Below, piece by piece: positions 48,000 through 57,056 of a DNA stretch of 64,000 bases. A program made the position numbers and the translations under genes. Positions within the stretch are counted from its first letter, which is position 1. Each line of letters starts with the position of its first letter. A model generated the notes under the pieces. The model made no database searches and had not been told where the DNA came from. It was given only the letters and a program-made list of their open reading frames with translations. Source of the stretch: Caldilineaceae bacterium (GTDB taxonomy: Bacteria; Chloroflexota; Anaerolineae; Caldilineales; Caldilineaceae); NCBI GenBank assembly GCA_022821545.1, contig JAJEDJ010000030.1:62001-126000 (forward strand), read 5' to 3'.

Positions 48000-48473
48000 C
48001 TAAGAAAATATCTTGTCCAGCGCGACCTGGACGTCCAGCGTAGGATCAGTGACATCGCCCTCTACAAAAACGTGCGGTTCCATATCCGGCATGAATACGG
48101 CAACCTGCTTCAAGGGCGGTTGCACCAACCATACCGACTTTATCCCGAACCGGAAGTAGGTCTCTATTTTGGGGATGACTTCATTGACGCTCTGAGAAGG
48201 GGACAATATCTCGACGACTGTGATTGGAGGGTCCGCAGCACGCACTTCATCGTGCAGCCAGTCAGGCTGCCGCAGACTGCAAATGGAGATATCGGGAGTC
48301 ATTGGAGGTTTAGACGCCAGGGAGAGCTCGCCTCCGACGAGAAACCTGTCCCCGCAGGCTTCATGCAGAGCAAACTGCAGCTGTGACTGAACGTAAAAGT
48401 GATTGAAACTCGGCATTGGTTTCCCACGTTCCTGCTCGTATTGCTCCGAGAAGGTTGTTTCCGATGGAAGCAT
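48000..48473 (-). CDS. Uma2 family (DUF820) protein, PD-(D/E)XK-like
   Basis: 157 residues from ATG at 48473; an upstream ATG at 48527 is possible. The Uma2 pattern is [20 protein letters not shown], then [40 protein letters not shown], the form E-I-x-S-P-x-x-x-x-x-x-x-x-x-K-x-x-x-Y of the restriction-like fold. Uma2 genes are numerous in Chloroflexota and cyanobacteria and their role is unproven. It interrupts the inositol locus between iolD and iolA and has no known link with inositol. Confidence 0.8.
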   Translation of the reverse strand: MLPSETTFSEQYEQERGKPMPSFNHFYVQSQLQFALHEACGDRFLVGGELSLASKPPMTPDISICSLRQPDWLHDEVRAADPPITVVEILSPSQSVNEVIPKIETYFRFGIKSVWLVQPPLKQVAVFMPDMEPHVFVEGDVTDPTLDVQVALDKIFS

Positions 48474-48641
48474 TGCATTCACTGAATTAATCCTCCCAAA
48501 AATAGTCGGGCATGCCGAATGGGCCACCCCACCTTCAGTGCAGACCTCTAAACTGCAGGCGTAAAGTCGACCCGCTCTTCACCTTAAAGACGAGACAATC
48601 GTAAAGATTCGACACTTACCCCCATCGTTCAAAAGTCAGCC

Positions 48642-50555
48642 TCAAATATAGTACCGCTCCTGCGTGCGCATCTCTTCCCATTCTTCACGCGCCGCGTTGA
48701 CCGCGTCCAGCTCGCTCACCTCCGCCACCGGCACATCCCACCAACTGTAGCCCTGCACGCCCAGGTAGCGATCGTCCGGCACGTAGATCACAGTAGTTCT
48801 GTCGACCAACTTGGCGTCCTGCAGCGCCTGTACGACGTCGCTCACGTTCTGGCAGCGGATGACATGACACCCCAGGCTTTCTGCGTTCGCCGCCAGATCG
48901 ACAGGCAACGGGTTGACGTCGTAGCCGGGCTCGTCGGTCGGCAACCCATTAAAGGACTGGCCGTTGCGGTGGGCCGCTTCGACCTGATCGGGATAAACGT
49001 AGCGCGTGCCGAAACCGTCCTGCCCCAACGAGCGGCTAAGAGAACCGATCGAGCGGAAGCCGGTATTGTCCATGAGAATGACGGTGAGCTTGTAGCCCTC
49101 CTGAATCGAAGTGATCAGGTCAGTGTTCATCATCAGATAACTGCCGTCGCCAACCATGACATAGACCTCGCGATCCGGCTCCGCCATCTTGATGCCAAGA
49201 CCGCCCGCGATTTCGTAGCCCATGCAGGAGTAACCGTACTCGAGGTGATACTGCTTCGAATGCCGCGCCCGCCACAGCTTGTGCATGTCGCCCGGCAGAC
49301 TGCCGGCCGCGCCTACCATCACGGCGTCGGGGTCGCCATGTTCATTTACCGCCCCGATCAGCGCGCCCTGGTAGGGCAGTCCGCTCTCGGCCTCGTGCGT
49401 GTCATAGTTGCGCTGCACCTCGGCTTCCCACTCCTCATGCAGTCTCCGGGCCTGCGCAACGCTTTGGTCGTCGTTGCGGTAGCCGGCCAGCAGTCCGCTC
49501 AACTCCTCGAGCGTGACACGCGCATCGCCCACCAACGGAATGGCGCAATGCTTGTAGGCGTCAAATTCGGCAACGTTGATGTTCACGAACTGCACGTCCG
49601 GATGCTTGAAGGCAGTCTTGCTGGAGGTGGTGAAGTCGCTGTAGCGCGTGCCGATGCCGATCACTACGTCAGCTTCGTCGGCCACCTGTTCCGCCGCAAA
49701 TGTGCCGGTTGCGCCGGCCGCCCCCAACTGCAGCGGGTGGTCGTACGGCAAACTGCCTTTTCCGGCCATCGTCTCTGCCACGGGGATGCCGAAACGGTCG
49801 ACGAACTCTTTCAGAGCGACCGTCGCCTCACTGTAAAGGACGCCGCCGCCGGCAATGATCAGCGGTTTCTTCGCCTCGTGTATCGCCGCCGCCGCCCGCT
49901 GCAGCGCGGCCAGATCCGGCCTGTTGCGCGGCACGGACCAGACACGCTTCTCGAACAGCGCCGCCGGGTACTCATGCGCTTCGGTCTGCACGTCCTGCGG
50001 AATCGAAAGCGTAACCGCTCCCGTGTCCGCCGGGCTTGTAAGCACTCGCATCGATTCGATCAGCGAGGTGGTCAGCTGATCCGGGCGGTTTATCCGGTCC
50101 CAATACCTGCTGACCGGTTTGAAGCAGTCATTGACGGAAATGTCCTGGCTGTGCTCTGACTCCAGCTGTTGCAGAACGGGCGCGACATTGCGGCGAGCGA
50201 AAATGTCACCGGGCAGGATCAGCACAGGCAAGCGGTTGATCGTGGCCGTCGCCGCTCCCGTAACCATGTTGCTGGCGCCGGGGCCGATCGAGCTTGTGCA
50301 GGCCAGAGTGCGCATTCTGTTGCTGTGCTTGGCGTATGCCGCGGCCGTATGCACCATCGCCTGCTCGTTTCGCGTCTGATAGTAGCGAAAGTCCGGATAC
50401 TGCTGCAGGGCCTGTCCGATTCCGGCTACGTTGCCGTGGCCGAAAATACCAAAGCAACCGCCAAAAAAGGGTTGTTCCACGCCATCCCGTTCACTGTACT
50501 GGTTCTTCAAGAACCGTACGATAGCCTGCGCCATAGTCAATCGTTCAGTGTCCAT
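48642..50555 (-). CDS. iolD: 3D-(3,5/4)-trihydroxycyclohexane-1,2-dione hydrolase
   Basis: 637 residues, TTGAGGAAA before ATG. A thiamine-diphosphate enzyme that opens the inositol ring (third step). N-terminal GCFGIFGHGNVAGIGQAL and the TPP domain GDGSYLMMNTDLITSIQEGYKLTVILMDNTGFRSIGSLSRSLGQ, plus IGPGASNMVTGAATATINRLPVLILPGD, are characteristic IolD blocks. Length is normal for the family, and no frameshift is seen. Confidence 0.93.
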   Translation of the reverse strand: MDTERLTMAQAIVRFLKNQYSERDGVEQPFFGGCFGIFGHGNVAGIGQALQQYPDFRYYQTRNEQAMVHTAAAYAKHSNRMRTLACTSSIGPGASNMVTGAATATINRLPVLILPGDIFARRNVAPVLQQLESEHSQDISVNDCFKPVSRYWDRINRPDQLTTSLIESMRVLTSPADTGAVTLSIPQDVQTEAHEYPAALFEKRVWSVPRNRPDLAALQRAAAAIHEAKKPLIIAGGGVLYSEATVALKEFVDRFGIPVAETMAGKGSLPYDHPLQLGAAGATGTFAAEQVADEADVVIGIGTRYSDFTTSSKTAFKHPDVQFVNINVAEFDAYKHCAIPLVGDARVTLEELSGLLAGYRNDDQSVAQARRLHEEWEAEVQRNYDTHEAESGLPYQGALIGAVNEHGDPDAVMVGAAGSLPGDMHKLWRARHSKQYHLEYGYSCMGYEIAGGLGIKMAEPDREVYVMVGDGSYLMMNTDLITSIQEGYKLTVILMDNTGFRSIGSLSRSLGQDGFGTRYVYPDQVEAAHRNGQSFNGLPTDEPGYDVNPLPVDLAANAESLGCHVIRCQNVSDVVQALQDAKLVDRTTVIYVPDDRYLGVQGYSWWDVPVAEVSELDAVNAAREEWEEMRTQERYYI

Positions 50556-50629
50556 TTTTTCCTCAACTTTGCTGCTGTATCCGGATTCTCAGAGCGGTCT
50601 CATTCTATGCTCAATGCAGGCGAGCCTAC

Positions 50630-51640
50630 TTACCGGTAGATAGCCGGTCTCTCCGGCAATTTGACTGCTTGTGGCCGGAATTGCAGACCAGATTCGATGC
50701 AAGCATCGGCCACAAGCATCGAAACATATCCATCCCACGCGCTTGGCCCAGCGGCTTCGCCGTCCAATACCGACTGTACCCACGCCTGGGCCTCAAGGAC
50801 ATAGGCCTCATTGAATCGCTGCAACCAGTCTTCCTCCACCCACTGGCCGCTTGCATTGCTGTGACGCACGACGGGGCTCTGCAGCGGACTCGAATGGACC
50901 ACACCAGTTTCCCCCGTGATACTGACTTCGATCTCATAGCCGTATCCGGAATCGGCGTTGCACTCGAGCCCGCCCAAGGCGCCGCCGGCGAACTCCAATT
51001 GGACCATGACGTAGCGCGCGCTGTCCGGTGTATCGGCCGAGAAGGGAATGTAGGAAGTATGCACGCGCACGATCTCATCGCCCATCATCCAGCGCGCCGA
51101 ATGAATGTCATGGATGAGAGAGCCGGTTATGACGTCGCCAAGGGAAGGAGACCCATCACTGGACGGGTTGATGTGTACGCTGCGGAATACGAGCGCATTC
51201 CCCTGTGCCCCGCTGTCACTGATCCGCTTGACGGCAACGTGGGCCGGGTCAAACTGACGCATCAGGCCGACCTGAACGAGCCGTCTCCCGCCCGACGCCT
51301 CGGCCTCAATAACTTCCCTGGCTTCCGCTCCGCCTGTGGCGAGCGGCTTTTCGCAAAGCACCGGTTTACCGGCATCTATGCAAGCCTTCGTCAACTTGGC
51401 GTGAAAGCGGTTAGGCGCCGCAATCACCACTGCTTCGACCTCAGGCGCGGCGATGAGTCGCTCGGCGTCACTGTAAATCCGTGCGCCCCCGCACCTCGCC
51501 GCGATCTTCTCGGCGCGCGCCGCATCAACATCCATGATCGCCGTGACTTCAGACGCGGCGACCATGTAGGTCAGATTCGACGCGTGCCGGGCCCCCATGC
51601 CGCCTGACCCTATAATGCCGACATTTACGGTTCGGCTCAC
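50630..51640 (-). CDS. Gfo/Idh/MocA family oxidoreductase
   Basis: 336 residues from GTG at 51640 (AGAGGGG 6 bases upstream; TTG at 51646 also possible). VGIIGSGGMGARHASNLTYM is the NAD loop, CEKPLATGGAEA the catalytic Lys loop, GDVITGSLIHDIHSARWMMGD the active-site His. Close in size and motifs to IolG-type inositol dehydrogenases and may be the second inositol dehydrogenase of the locus. It lies 74 bases before iolD. Confidence 0.85.
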   Translation of the reverse strand: MSRTVNVGIIGSGGMGARHASNLTYMVAASEVTAIMDVDAARAEKIAARCGGARIYSDAERLIAAPEVEAVVIAAPNRFHAKLTKACIDAGKPVLCEKPLATGGAEAREVIEAEASGGRRLVQVGLMRQFDPAHVAVKRISDSGAQGNALVFRSVHINPSSDGSPSLGDVITGSLIHDIHSARWMMGDEIVRVHTSYIPFSADTPDSARYVMVQLEFAGGALGGLECNADSGYGYEIEVSITGETGVVHSSPLQSPVVRHSNASGQWVEEDWLQRFNEAYVLEAQAWVQSVLDGEAAGPSAWDGYVSMLVADACIESGLQFRPQAVKLPERPAIYR

Positions 51641-51693
51641 TCCCAACCCCTCTTGTCCCGCTTATTTTTCGTCCGGACCTACCGAAACACCCA

Positions 51694-52569
51694 CTACCAC
51701 GCGTTGCTTTTTGCCCCAACGTTCCAATATGGGTCGTCCAACGGAGGGGGCTTCGACACCGGACCGCCGCCGCGAACGGACTGGTCGAAGTCAATCAGAC
51801 TGCCCGTCATCATCCCTGATTCGTCCGACGCCAGAAAGGCGATACCCCGCGCCACCTCATCCGTCTTGAGCAAGCGCCCGAAAGGTTGCTCAGCTTCAGC
51901 CTTCTGCAACCAGTCTTCCCCGTCGGAATGAAATGTACGCTGAATATAGTCTTCGGCCGGTGAATCCATCCAGCCCACCGCGATGGCGTTTACACGGATC
52001 CGGTAGCGCATGACCGCGAAGGCGACATTCTTGGTCATCGCGTTGAGCGCACTCTTGGAGGCCGTATAAGGAAGCAAAAACTGCTCGCTGCCGAAGGAGG
52101 CCACGCTGGAGATATTGACGATCGACCCGCCCTTTCCTTCGCGCCGCATCACCTTGCATGCGTCCTGCATGAGCAGTAACGGCGCGCGCGTGTTGACGGC
52201 TATCATCCTGTCAAAGAGTTCAGGCGTCGTATCCCAGATATTTGCGCGTACAGTCAGGGCGCCGCAATTGACCAATACATTCAGCGCCCCAAACCGTCTG
52301 TCCGCTTCGGCTACGATGCCGCGGCAAGCGTCAACGTCGGCCAGGTCTGCCTGAACGAAGTGGGCCTGGCAGCCGCCCCCGCGCAGGTCAGCCGCCACCG
52401 CGTTGCCCCTTTCGGCATTTCGGCCGCTGACGATGATCCCCGCCGCCCCCCGTTCTGCAAATAGCCGCACCGCCGCCTCGCCAAGACCTTGCGTGCTGCC
52501 CGTGACAACGGCATACCGGCCCTCCAAGGAGCTGTGCATGTTCGATCGCAACTGCTCGTTTCTATCCAC
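51694..52569 (-). CDS. SDR family oxidoreductase
   Basis: 291 residues from GTG at 52569 (AGAGAG upstream); ATG at 52536 gives the shorter [10 protein letters not shown] start. Classical short-chain dehydrogenase: [34 protein letters not shown] (catalytic Ser), YTASKSALN (Tyr and Lys), and a C-terminal [17 protein letters not shown]. Typically NAD(P)-dependent oxidation of sugar alcohols or ketones. In this locus it may act on an inositol isomer. The pseudogene at 52583 abuts its start. Confidence 0.85.
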   Translation of the reverse strand: MDRNEQLRSNMHSSLEGRYAVVTGSTQGLGEAAVRLFAERGAAGIIVSGRNAERGNAVAADLRGGGCQAHFVQADLADVDACRGIVAEADRRFGALNVLVNCGALTVRANIWDTTPELFDRMIAVNTRAPLLLMQDACKVMRREGKGGSIVNISSVASFGSEQFLLPYTASKSALNAMTKNVAFAVMRYRIRVNAIAVGWMDSPAEDYIQRTFHSDGEDWLQKAEAEQPFGRLLKTDEVARGIAFLASDESGMMTGSLIDFDQSVRGGGPVSKPPPLDDPYWNVGAKSNAW

Positions 52570-52582
52570 TATTCTCTCTGCC

Positions 52583-52850
52583 CTATTTTTCTCTTGCGCC
52601 GGTTATCGGGCCGGCAATGTCCTGCTGCGACAGGTCACCTTTCTGGTAGGTCCCGACCCTTTCTCCCTGGCGTATGATTGTATAACTGTCAGACACCTGG
52701 TTGATGTGATTGACGTTGTGGGTAATGAAGATGACGGGCAGTCCCCTTTCTTTAGCATTCTCGATATTAGGTCAGCACCTTCTGCGTCTTAGCCGCGGAC
52801 AGCGTCGAAGAAGGCTCGTCAAGGATTAGCAGCTTTGCCACACCTACGAC
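52583..52850 (-). pseudogene. Remnant of a sugar ABC-transporter ATPase
   Basis: Minus strand: AKLLILDEPSSTLSAAKTQKVLT is followed by a stop; after a shift of frame near 52768 comes NIENAKERGLPVIFITHNV, NHINQVSDSYTIIRQGERVG and a tail ending at TAG 52583. This is the Walker B, switch-His and C-terminal part of a RbsA/FrcA-type sugar importer ATPase (LLILDEPTSAL and FITHNV are diagnostic). The N-terminal half and Walker A are gone. A lost inositol or sugar importer is the simplest reading. Confidence 0.75.
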
Positions 52851-52949
52851 AAAGATGCCTTTGATACTGGCGATTGTGAGTATGTTCGTCAAAGAAACGA
52901 GGGAAAGGAAGTTCTCAGCGCGAATGGAGAAGAAAAAGGGCCTTTTCTC

Positions 52950-53849
52950 CTACCATCCGAGACTCTCCCGCAAAAACGCGCGGTTTCGCTTTGCGCTTTC
53001 CAGCGCATCGATTCCCATTCCGGGCAGAATGTCCTGTTCGACCGTTCCCCAACCATCGAAATCCATCTCATGCAGGATACGATTGATCCCTTGCCAGTCA
53101 ATCGTACCCCGTCCCAGTTCGGGGAAGACGCCCGAAGTAACTCCGTCGTAGTAATCGCCATCACGTCCGACTACTTCCTCGCGAACGCGGCCGTCACACT
53201 CTTTGATGTGCAAATACCAGGCGCGATCTCGCCACTTGTCGAGCACAGCGACCGGATCGCCACCGCCGTAAGAGATGTGCGCCATGTCAAAACAGAGGCC
53301 GACAAGCTCCGGATCGGTGCGCTCCAACAGAGCATCGATTTCAAACTCGGTCTCCAGGTATCCGCCGATGTGCGGATGGGCCGCGCACTTCATGCCGTAC
53401 TCGTGGTGGACCACTTTAGCGAAGGCATCGACGTTCGCGGCAGCCTGGTCCCACTCGGCCGCGCTGAGAGAATCCTCCCGGCGTATACGCCCGGCGCGGC
53501 GCGCGCGGCTTTCCTTCACAAACAGCGCGTCCGAAAGCACGATATGCGTACAGCCCATCGCCGAGAGTACCTGGGCAGTCTCCAGCGCCTCACGATAGAC
53601 GGTCTCATCCTCCCTGCCAGCCAGAAAATTGAAAATCGTGAACGCTGAGATCAGTGTTAGCCCGCGCTGTTCAAGCTCATCGCGCAGCTTGGGGATGTCG
53701 AACGGCAGGTAACCGTACGGCCCCAACTCAGTTCCCACATAACCGGCTTCATGGATCTCGTCCAGGACCTGACTATAGGGCGGGACGTTTGGCGTGTCTT
53801 TCATCAGTACGCCCCAGGATACTGGGGCTGTCGCAATTCGGACTTTCAT
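52950..53849 (-). CDS. iolE: Myo-inosose-2 dehydratase
   Basis: 299 residues. Second step: dehydrates scyllo-inosose to the trihydroxycyclohexanedione. TIM-barrel sugar-phosphate-isomerase-like fold with RIATAPVSWGVLMKDTPNVPPYSQVLDEIHEAGYVGTELGPYGYLP, AHPHIGGYLETEFEIDALLE, GLCFDMAHISYGGGDP and WYLHIKECD holding the metal ligands, ending GWGTVEQDILPG. All blocks of IolE are intact. ATG at 53849 follows an AGGAAAAGGAAG ribosome site 3 bases upstream. Confidence 0.9.
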   Translation of the reverse strand: MKVRIATAPVSWGVLMKDTPNVPPYSQVLDEIHEAGYVGTELGPYGYLPFDIPKLRDELEQRGLTLISAFTIFNFLAGREDETVYREALETAQVLSAMGCTHIVLSDALFVKESRARRAGRIRREDSLSAAEWDQAAANVDAFAKVVHHEYGMKCAAHPHIGGYLETEFEIDALLERTDPELVGLCFDMAHISYGGGDPVAVLDKWRDRAWYLHIKECDGRVREEVVGRDGDYYDGVTSGVFPELGRGTIDWQGINRILHEMDFDGWGTVEQDILPGMGIDALESAKRNRAFLRESLGW

Positions 53850-53861
53850 TTCTTCCTTTTC

Positions 53862-54560
53862 CTAGTCAGTTTGCGCTAAGCGAATTCGCAACTCTTGAAA
53901 TAGAGGACATTTGCCACTCACAACTTCTGGCGAGATTTGTCGCAAAAACCTTGCTGTATGGATACCTTTGGAATACCGGGCGCGTGCGCCGCAATGTACT
54001 GAGGATTCGATGATTGCATCGGAAAGCTTGTCACGACACGAAACCTTCTCCTCGTCGAAGATCCCAAACGTCTCCGGTTGGGCAAAGGGAACAGCCTTCT
54101 GCGTGCTGAGCCAGTGACGCATCTGACCATGACAACTCCGAAAACCGGGATCCGTTGCAATTGAATGGTCCCAATCGGCAATTATCCACGATTCGATTTC
54201 TGGTGAGGCAAATCCAACAAAGTTTTCGATCTCTGCCGCATTCTCCACCTTCCCAATCGATGATTCGAAGAGTTCTCGCCTGACGTTCGGGTCATGGCAG
54301 TCAAGATCATCAATGATGAGAATCAGATCACATCGTTCACCAGAATCCAGCGATTTAGAGAGGAGCTCTTCGATCTGTTGGCCCAGGCTCTTTCCCGTCC
54401 TCCCATAACCCGGCACCTGTGGCGCTTGCGGTCCGGGCTTTCGCCTGACTGGAGACTTGCGTTCGTAACTGTGATCCGAACAGATTCTTTCGAGAATAGG
54501 AATCAGCCCCTTTACCTCAGATTCTCCTCCTCCTGCAAAGACCCACACTACCACGGCCAC
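53862..54560 (-). CDS. TOPRIM-like DUF4276 protein, partner of the AAA ATPase
   Basis: 232 residues from GTG at 54560, overlapping the ATPase stop at 54548-54550 by 13 bases. E13 in FAGGGESEVKGL and the DDLD at 84-87 (LILIIDDLDCHD) are arranged like a TOPRIM nuclease or OLD-type domain, with PEIESWIIADWD further on, a block typical of DUF4276. Such proteins pair with SMC-like ATPases in defence systems. Composition is lower in GC than the flanking inositol genes. Function of this pair is inferred only. Confidence 0.68.
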   Translation of the reverse strand: MAVVVWVFAGGGESEVKGLIPILERICSDHSYERKSPVRRKPGPQAPQVPGYGRTGKSLGQQIEELLSKSLDSGERCDLILIIDDLDCHDPNVRRELFESSIGKVENAAEIENFVGFASPEIESWIIADWDHSIATDPGFRSCHGQMRHWLSTQKAVPFAQPETFGIFDEEKVSCRDKLSDAIIESSVHCGARARYSKGIHTARFLRQISPEVVSGKCPLFQELRIRLAQTD

Positions 54561-55861
54561 CCCCCAATCGCGGGATTGCCTACTCTATAGAGATCGCCCA
54601 ACTGCCACCCTTCCTCGAGCCAACCTGAAACTGCCTCTCTGGAGATTCGATGAGGTGTAAAGTGATTTGGGCTCTTGTCGACAGGCCCAAATACGTATAT
54701 GAATCCACCACTATCGAGTTGGTCTGTGAAGTGATCCAATAGATCGGGGCTGTGAGTGCTTACGATTATCTGCGTCCTCTGAGAAGCCATTTTAATCCAC
54801 TCCGCCAGAAGCGGCATCCAGGCAGGGTGGATTCCGAGCTCCGGTTCATCTATAACGATTAGTCTGGGAAGAGTAGGCGAGTGCAAAACGACAGCCCAAC
54901 TCAACATGCGTACTGTTCCGTCCGACATTTCCCTGAGGAAGAAGGGTTTAGAGCAACCATCTACGTACCATTCAATGGTAAGTGAGAGCATTCCGGATGT
55001 AACGGCGCGAACTCTTCTGGTTAGGGGCAAGATGTCTTTCATTACCAGATTGAGCGACTCTTCAAATTCAAGGTCTCTCTGAAACAGGTTGTACAAAACA
55101 AGGGCCAGGTTTACTCCTGTCGGTGACAAAAAACGGTCCGCCTGACCCAATTTGGGTTCCGCCGACCGAATTCGCTGCGGGTTCATTTCGTTTGCACTGT
55201 AGAACACGCTTGTAGCAGCAATGGCTCGGATTGCTGCACGCGGTCCGTAAAGGGGAGTTGCCTCAGGAGAAAAGTTGCTTCTTTCAAGCAGACGAGGCAT
55301 TACATCAAGTGCGAGTTCATTTAGCGGTACCTCCTGAATCTTCTCGAAGTGGCTCCTGGGCGACTGACCAGAGGTCTGAGGGTCATCGTATACGGAGACA
55401 ACACCGTTGCCGCTGCCCCCGCTGAGCTGGTTGTGGGTATTGTAGTAGACAAATGGTTCAGGCCGCCCCTGATCCCTGGTGAGAGATTCCCTGGCAATTA
55501 TAACCGGGTGATGGGCGCTCTGAACCAGCAGCTCGATGTTCAGAACCGTATCTCTTTCCGAAAGAGGGAAACTATATTCGATTCCCACGCGCGCGGGAGA
55601 TTCTCTGAAACCATCCAGAATGCGATCACCACCCAAGTTAAAAACGGCGTCCTCGAAGGTCGTCTGACCCCGCTGGTCATCCGATACGGAGCCGGCAATG
55701 CCTTGCTGGAGGAATCGCAAGAGCGAGACAAGGTTGCTTTTGCCAGAGCCGTTTGACCCGATGAAGACGGTCAAGTTTCCCAAGTCGATCCCGTCTTCCA
55801 ATCGGAGATTCTTGAAATTCGTTGCAGCTACTTTCGAGACACAGAGCGTACTCATTGGCAA
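54548..55861 (-). CDS. SMC-like AAA ATPase of a defence pair
   Basis: 437 residues. VAATNFKNLRLEDGIDLGNLTVFIGSNGSGKSNLVSLL opens with Walker A at 35-42; the ABC-type signature FLREMSDGTVRML lies near 309-320 and Walker B LIVIDEPELGIHP at 335-346 (D338, E339), followed by IVSTHSPDLLDHF. This is the AAA_21-like ATPase found with TOPRIM or other nucleases (RloA/PARIS/OLD-like arrangements). ATPase and TOPRIM-like gene overlap, so one operon. It sits between iolC and iolE on the same strand and is read through with them or has its own promoter; it does not belong to inositol metabolism. Confidence 0.83.
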   Translation of the reverse strand: MPMSTLCVSKVAATNFKNLRLEDGIDLGNLTVFIGSNGSGKSNLVSLLRFLQQGIAGSVSDDQRGQTTFEDAVFNLGGDRILDGFRESPARVGIEYSFPLSERDTVLNIELLVQSAHHPVIIARESLTRDQGRPEPFVYYNTHNQLSGGSGNGVVSVYDDPQTSGQSPRSHFEKIQEVPLNELALDVMPRLLERSNFSPEATPLYGPRAAIRAIAATSVFYSANEMNPQRIRSAEPKLGQADRFLSPTGVNLALVLYNLFQRDLEFEESLNLVMKDILPLTRRVRAVTSGMLSLTIEWYVDGCSKPFFLREMSDGTVRMLSWAVVLHSPTLPRLIVIDEPELGIHPAWMPLLAEWIKMASQRTQIIVSTHSPDLLDHFTDQLDSGGFIYVFGPVDKSPNHFTPHRISREAVSGWLEEGWQLGDLYRVGNPAIGGWPW

Positions 55862-55945
55862 TAGACCTGAATAAACGTTGCCAAGACAGGACTACAAGTC
55901 ACCTAGGCGGAATCCTCGCAACTCTCCAAATGTATCGCGGTCAGA

Positions 55946-56971
55946 CTAAAACCCACCCCGCTCTTCAACAAAGGCCATCACCTCATCGTACGTCGGCATA
56001 AAGTTCGCGCACCCATGTGCCAGCACCACGATCGCGCCGCACGCGTTGCCCAGCCGCGCCGACCGCTGCCACCCCCAGTCGTTCACGAAGCCGTAGATGA
56101 AGCCGGCGCCGAACGCATCGCCGGCCCCCAGAATGTTGTAAATCTCGACCGGAAAGCCGGGCGCCTCCAGGACCTCTCCTCCCGCCAGGTGTACACGCGA
56201 ACCAAGCGCGCCCACTTTTTCCACCACCGCCTTCGGCCCCAGCTGCAAAAGCCATTCAATGGCCGATTTGACGTCTCCCTCAACCTTCGCGTCGGACACC
56301 TGCGAGTGGGTCAGCGACATTTGACTTGCATCGCTGAGCACAGCCGCGTTAATCTCATCCTCCGTACCGATTACGACGTCAACATTGGGAAGCACAGAGC
56401 GCGCGACCACACCAAACGCACGCGGGTCATGCCACTGATCGGGCCGAAAATCAAGGTCGAAAATGACTGTCGTGCCTACCTGCTGGGAATACTCAGCGCC
56501 AAACATCGTAGAGCTGCGGCTCGGCTCCTTGCTCAGATTCGTACCGGCAAACTGGAATACCTTCGCATCTGCGACAGGGGCAGCCAGCACGTCGTCAATC
56601 GTCAGCTCGATATCGGCACAGTTTTCCCTGTAATAGACCAGGGGAAACTTGTCAGGCGGCTCGATGCCCAGAACGACCGCGCTGGTGCGGTGCCCTGGCT
56701 TACGCGGGCTGAAACTGAAATCAACGCCCTCCTTTTGCAGAAAGTCGGCGATGAAATCTCCCACCGGGTCCTCGCCCAGCCCTGTAACGAGTGCCGTCCT
56801 TAAGCCCAAACGCGCTCCGCCTACACTGATGTTTGTCGGAGAACCGCCGACGTAAGCCGCGAAGCTGCCGATTTCCGCAAAAGGCGCGCCGACGTCGTTG
56901 CTGTAAAGGTCGATAGAGGAACGCCCCATGTGCAGTGAGTCGAACGTTCTGGCTTCGTTATCAGTTGTCAT
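55946..56971 (-). CDS. iolC: 5-dehydro-2-deoxygluconokinase
   Basis: 341 residues from ATG at 56971 (AGAGGAAGCC upstream; 36 extra codons up to 57079 look spurious). PfkB family: DLYSNDVGAPFAEIGSFAAYVGGSPTNISVGGARLGL at the substrate end and the ATP signature YNILGAGDAFGAGFIYGF. It phosphorylates 5-dehydro-2-deoxygluconate to the 6-phosphate. The following aldolase IolJ is not in the window. Confidence 0.9.
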   Translation of the reverse strand: MTTDNEARTFDSLHMGRSSIDLYSNDVGAPFAEIGSFAAYVGGSPTNISVGGARLGLRTALVTGLGEDPVGDFIADFLQKEGVDFSFSPRKPGHRTSAVVLGIEPPDKFPLVYYRENCADIELTIDDVLAAPVADAKVFQFAGTNLSKEPSRSSTMFGAEYSQQVGTTVIFDLDFRPDQWHDPRAFGVVARSVLPNVDVVIGTEDEINAAVLSDASQMSLTHSQVSDAKVEGDVKSAIEWLLQLGPKAVVEKVGALGSRVHLAGGEVLEAPGFPVEIYNILGAGDAFGAGFIYGFVNDWGWQRSARLGNACGAIVVLAHGCANFMPTYDEVMAFVEERGGF

Positions 56972-57056
56972 CTTCTTGGCTTCCTCTGACTGCGTCCGGG
57001 AGTTACTTAACCCGTCACTAACTTCGTGGGACCTGTCCAGATTCAGTACAGCGGCT

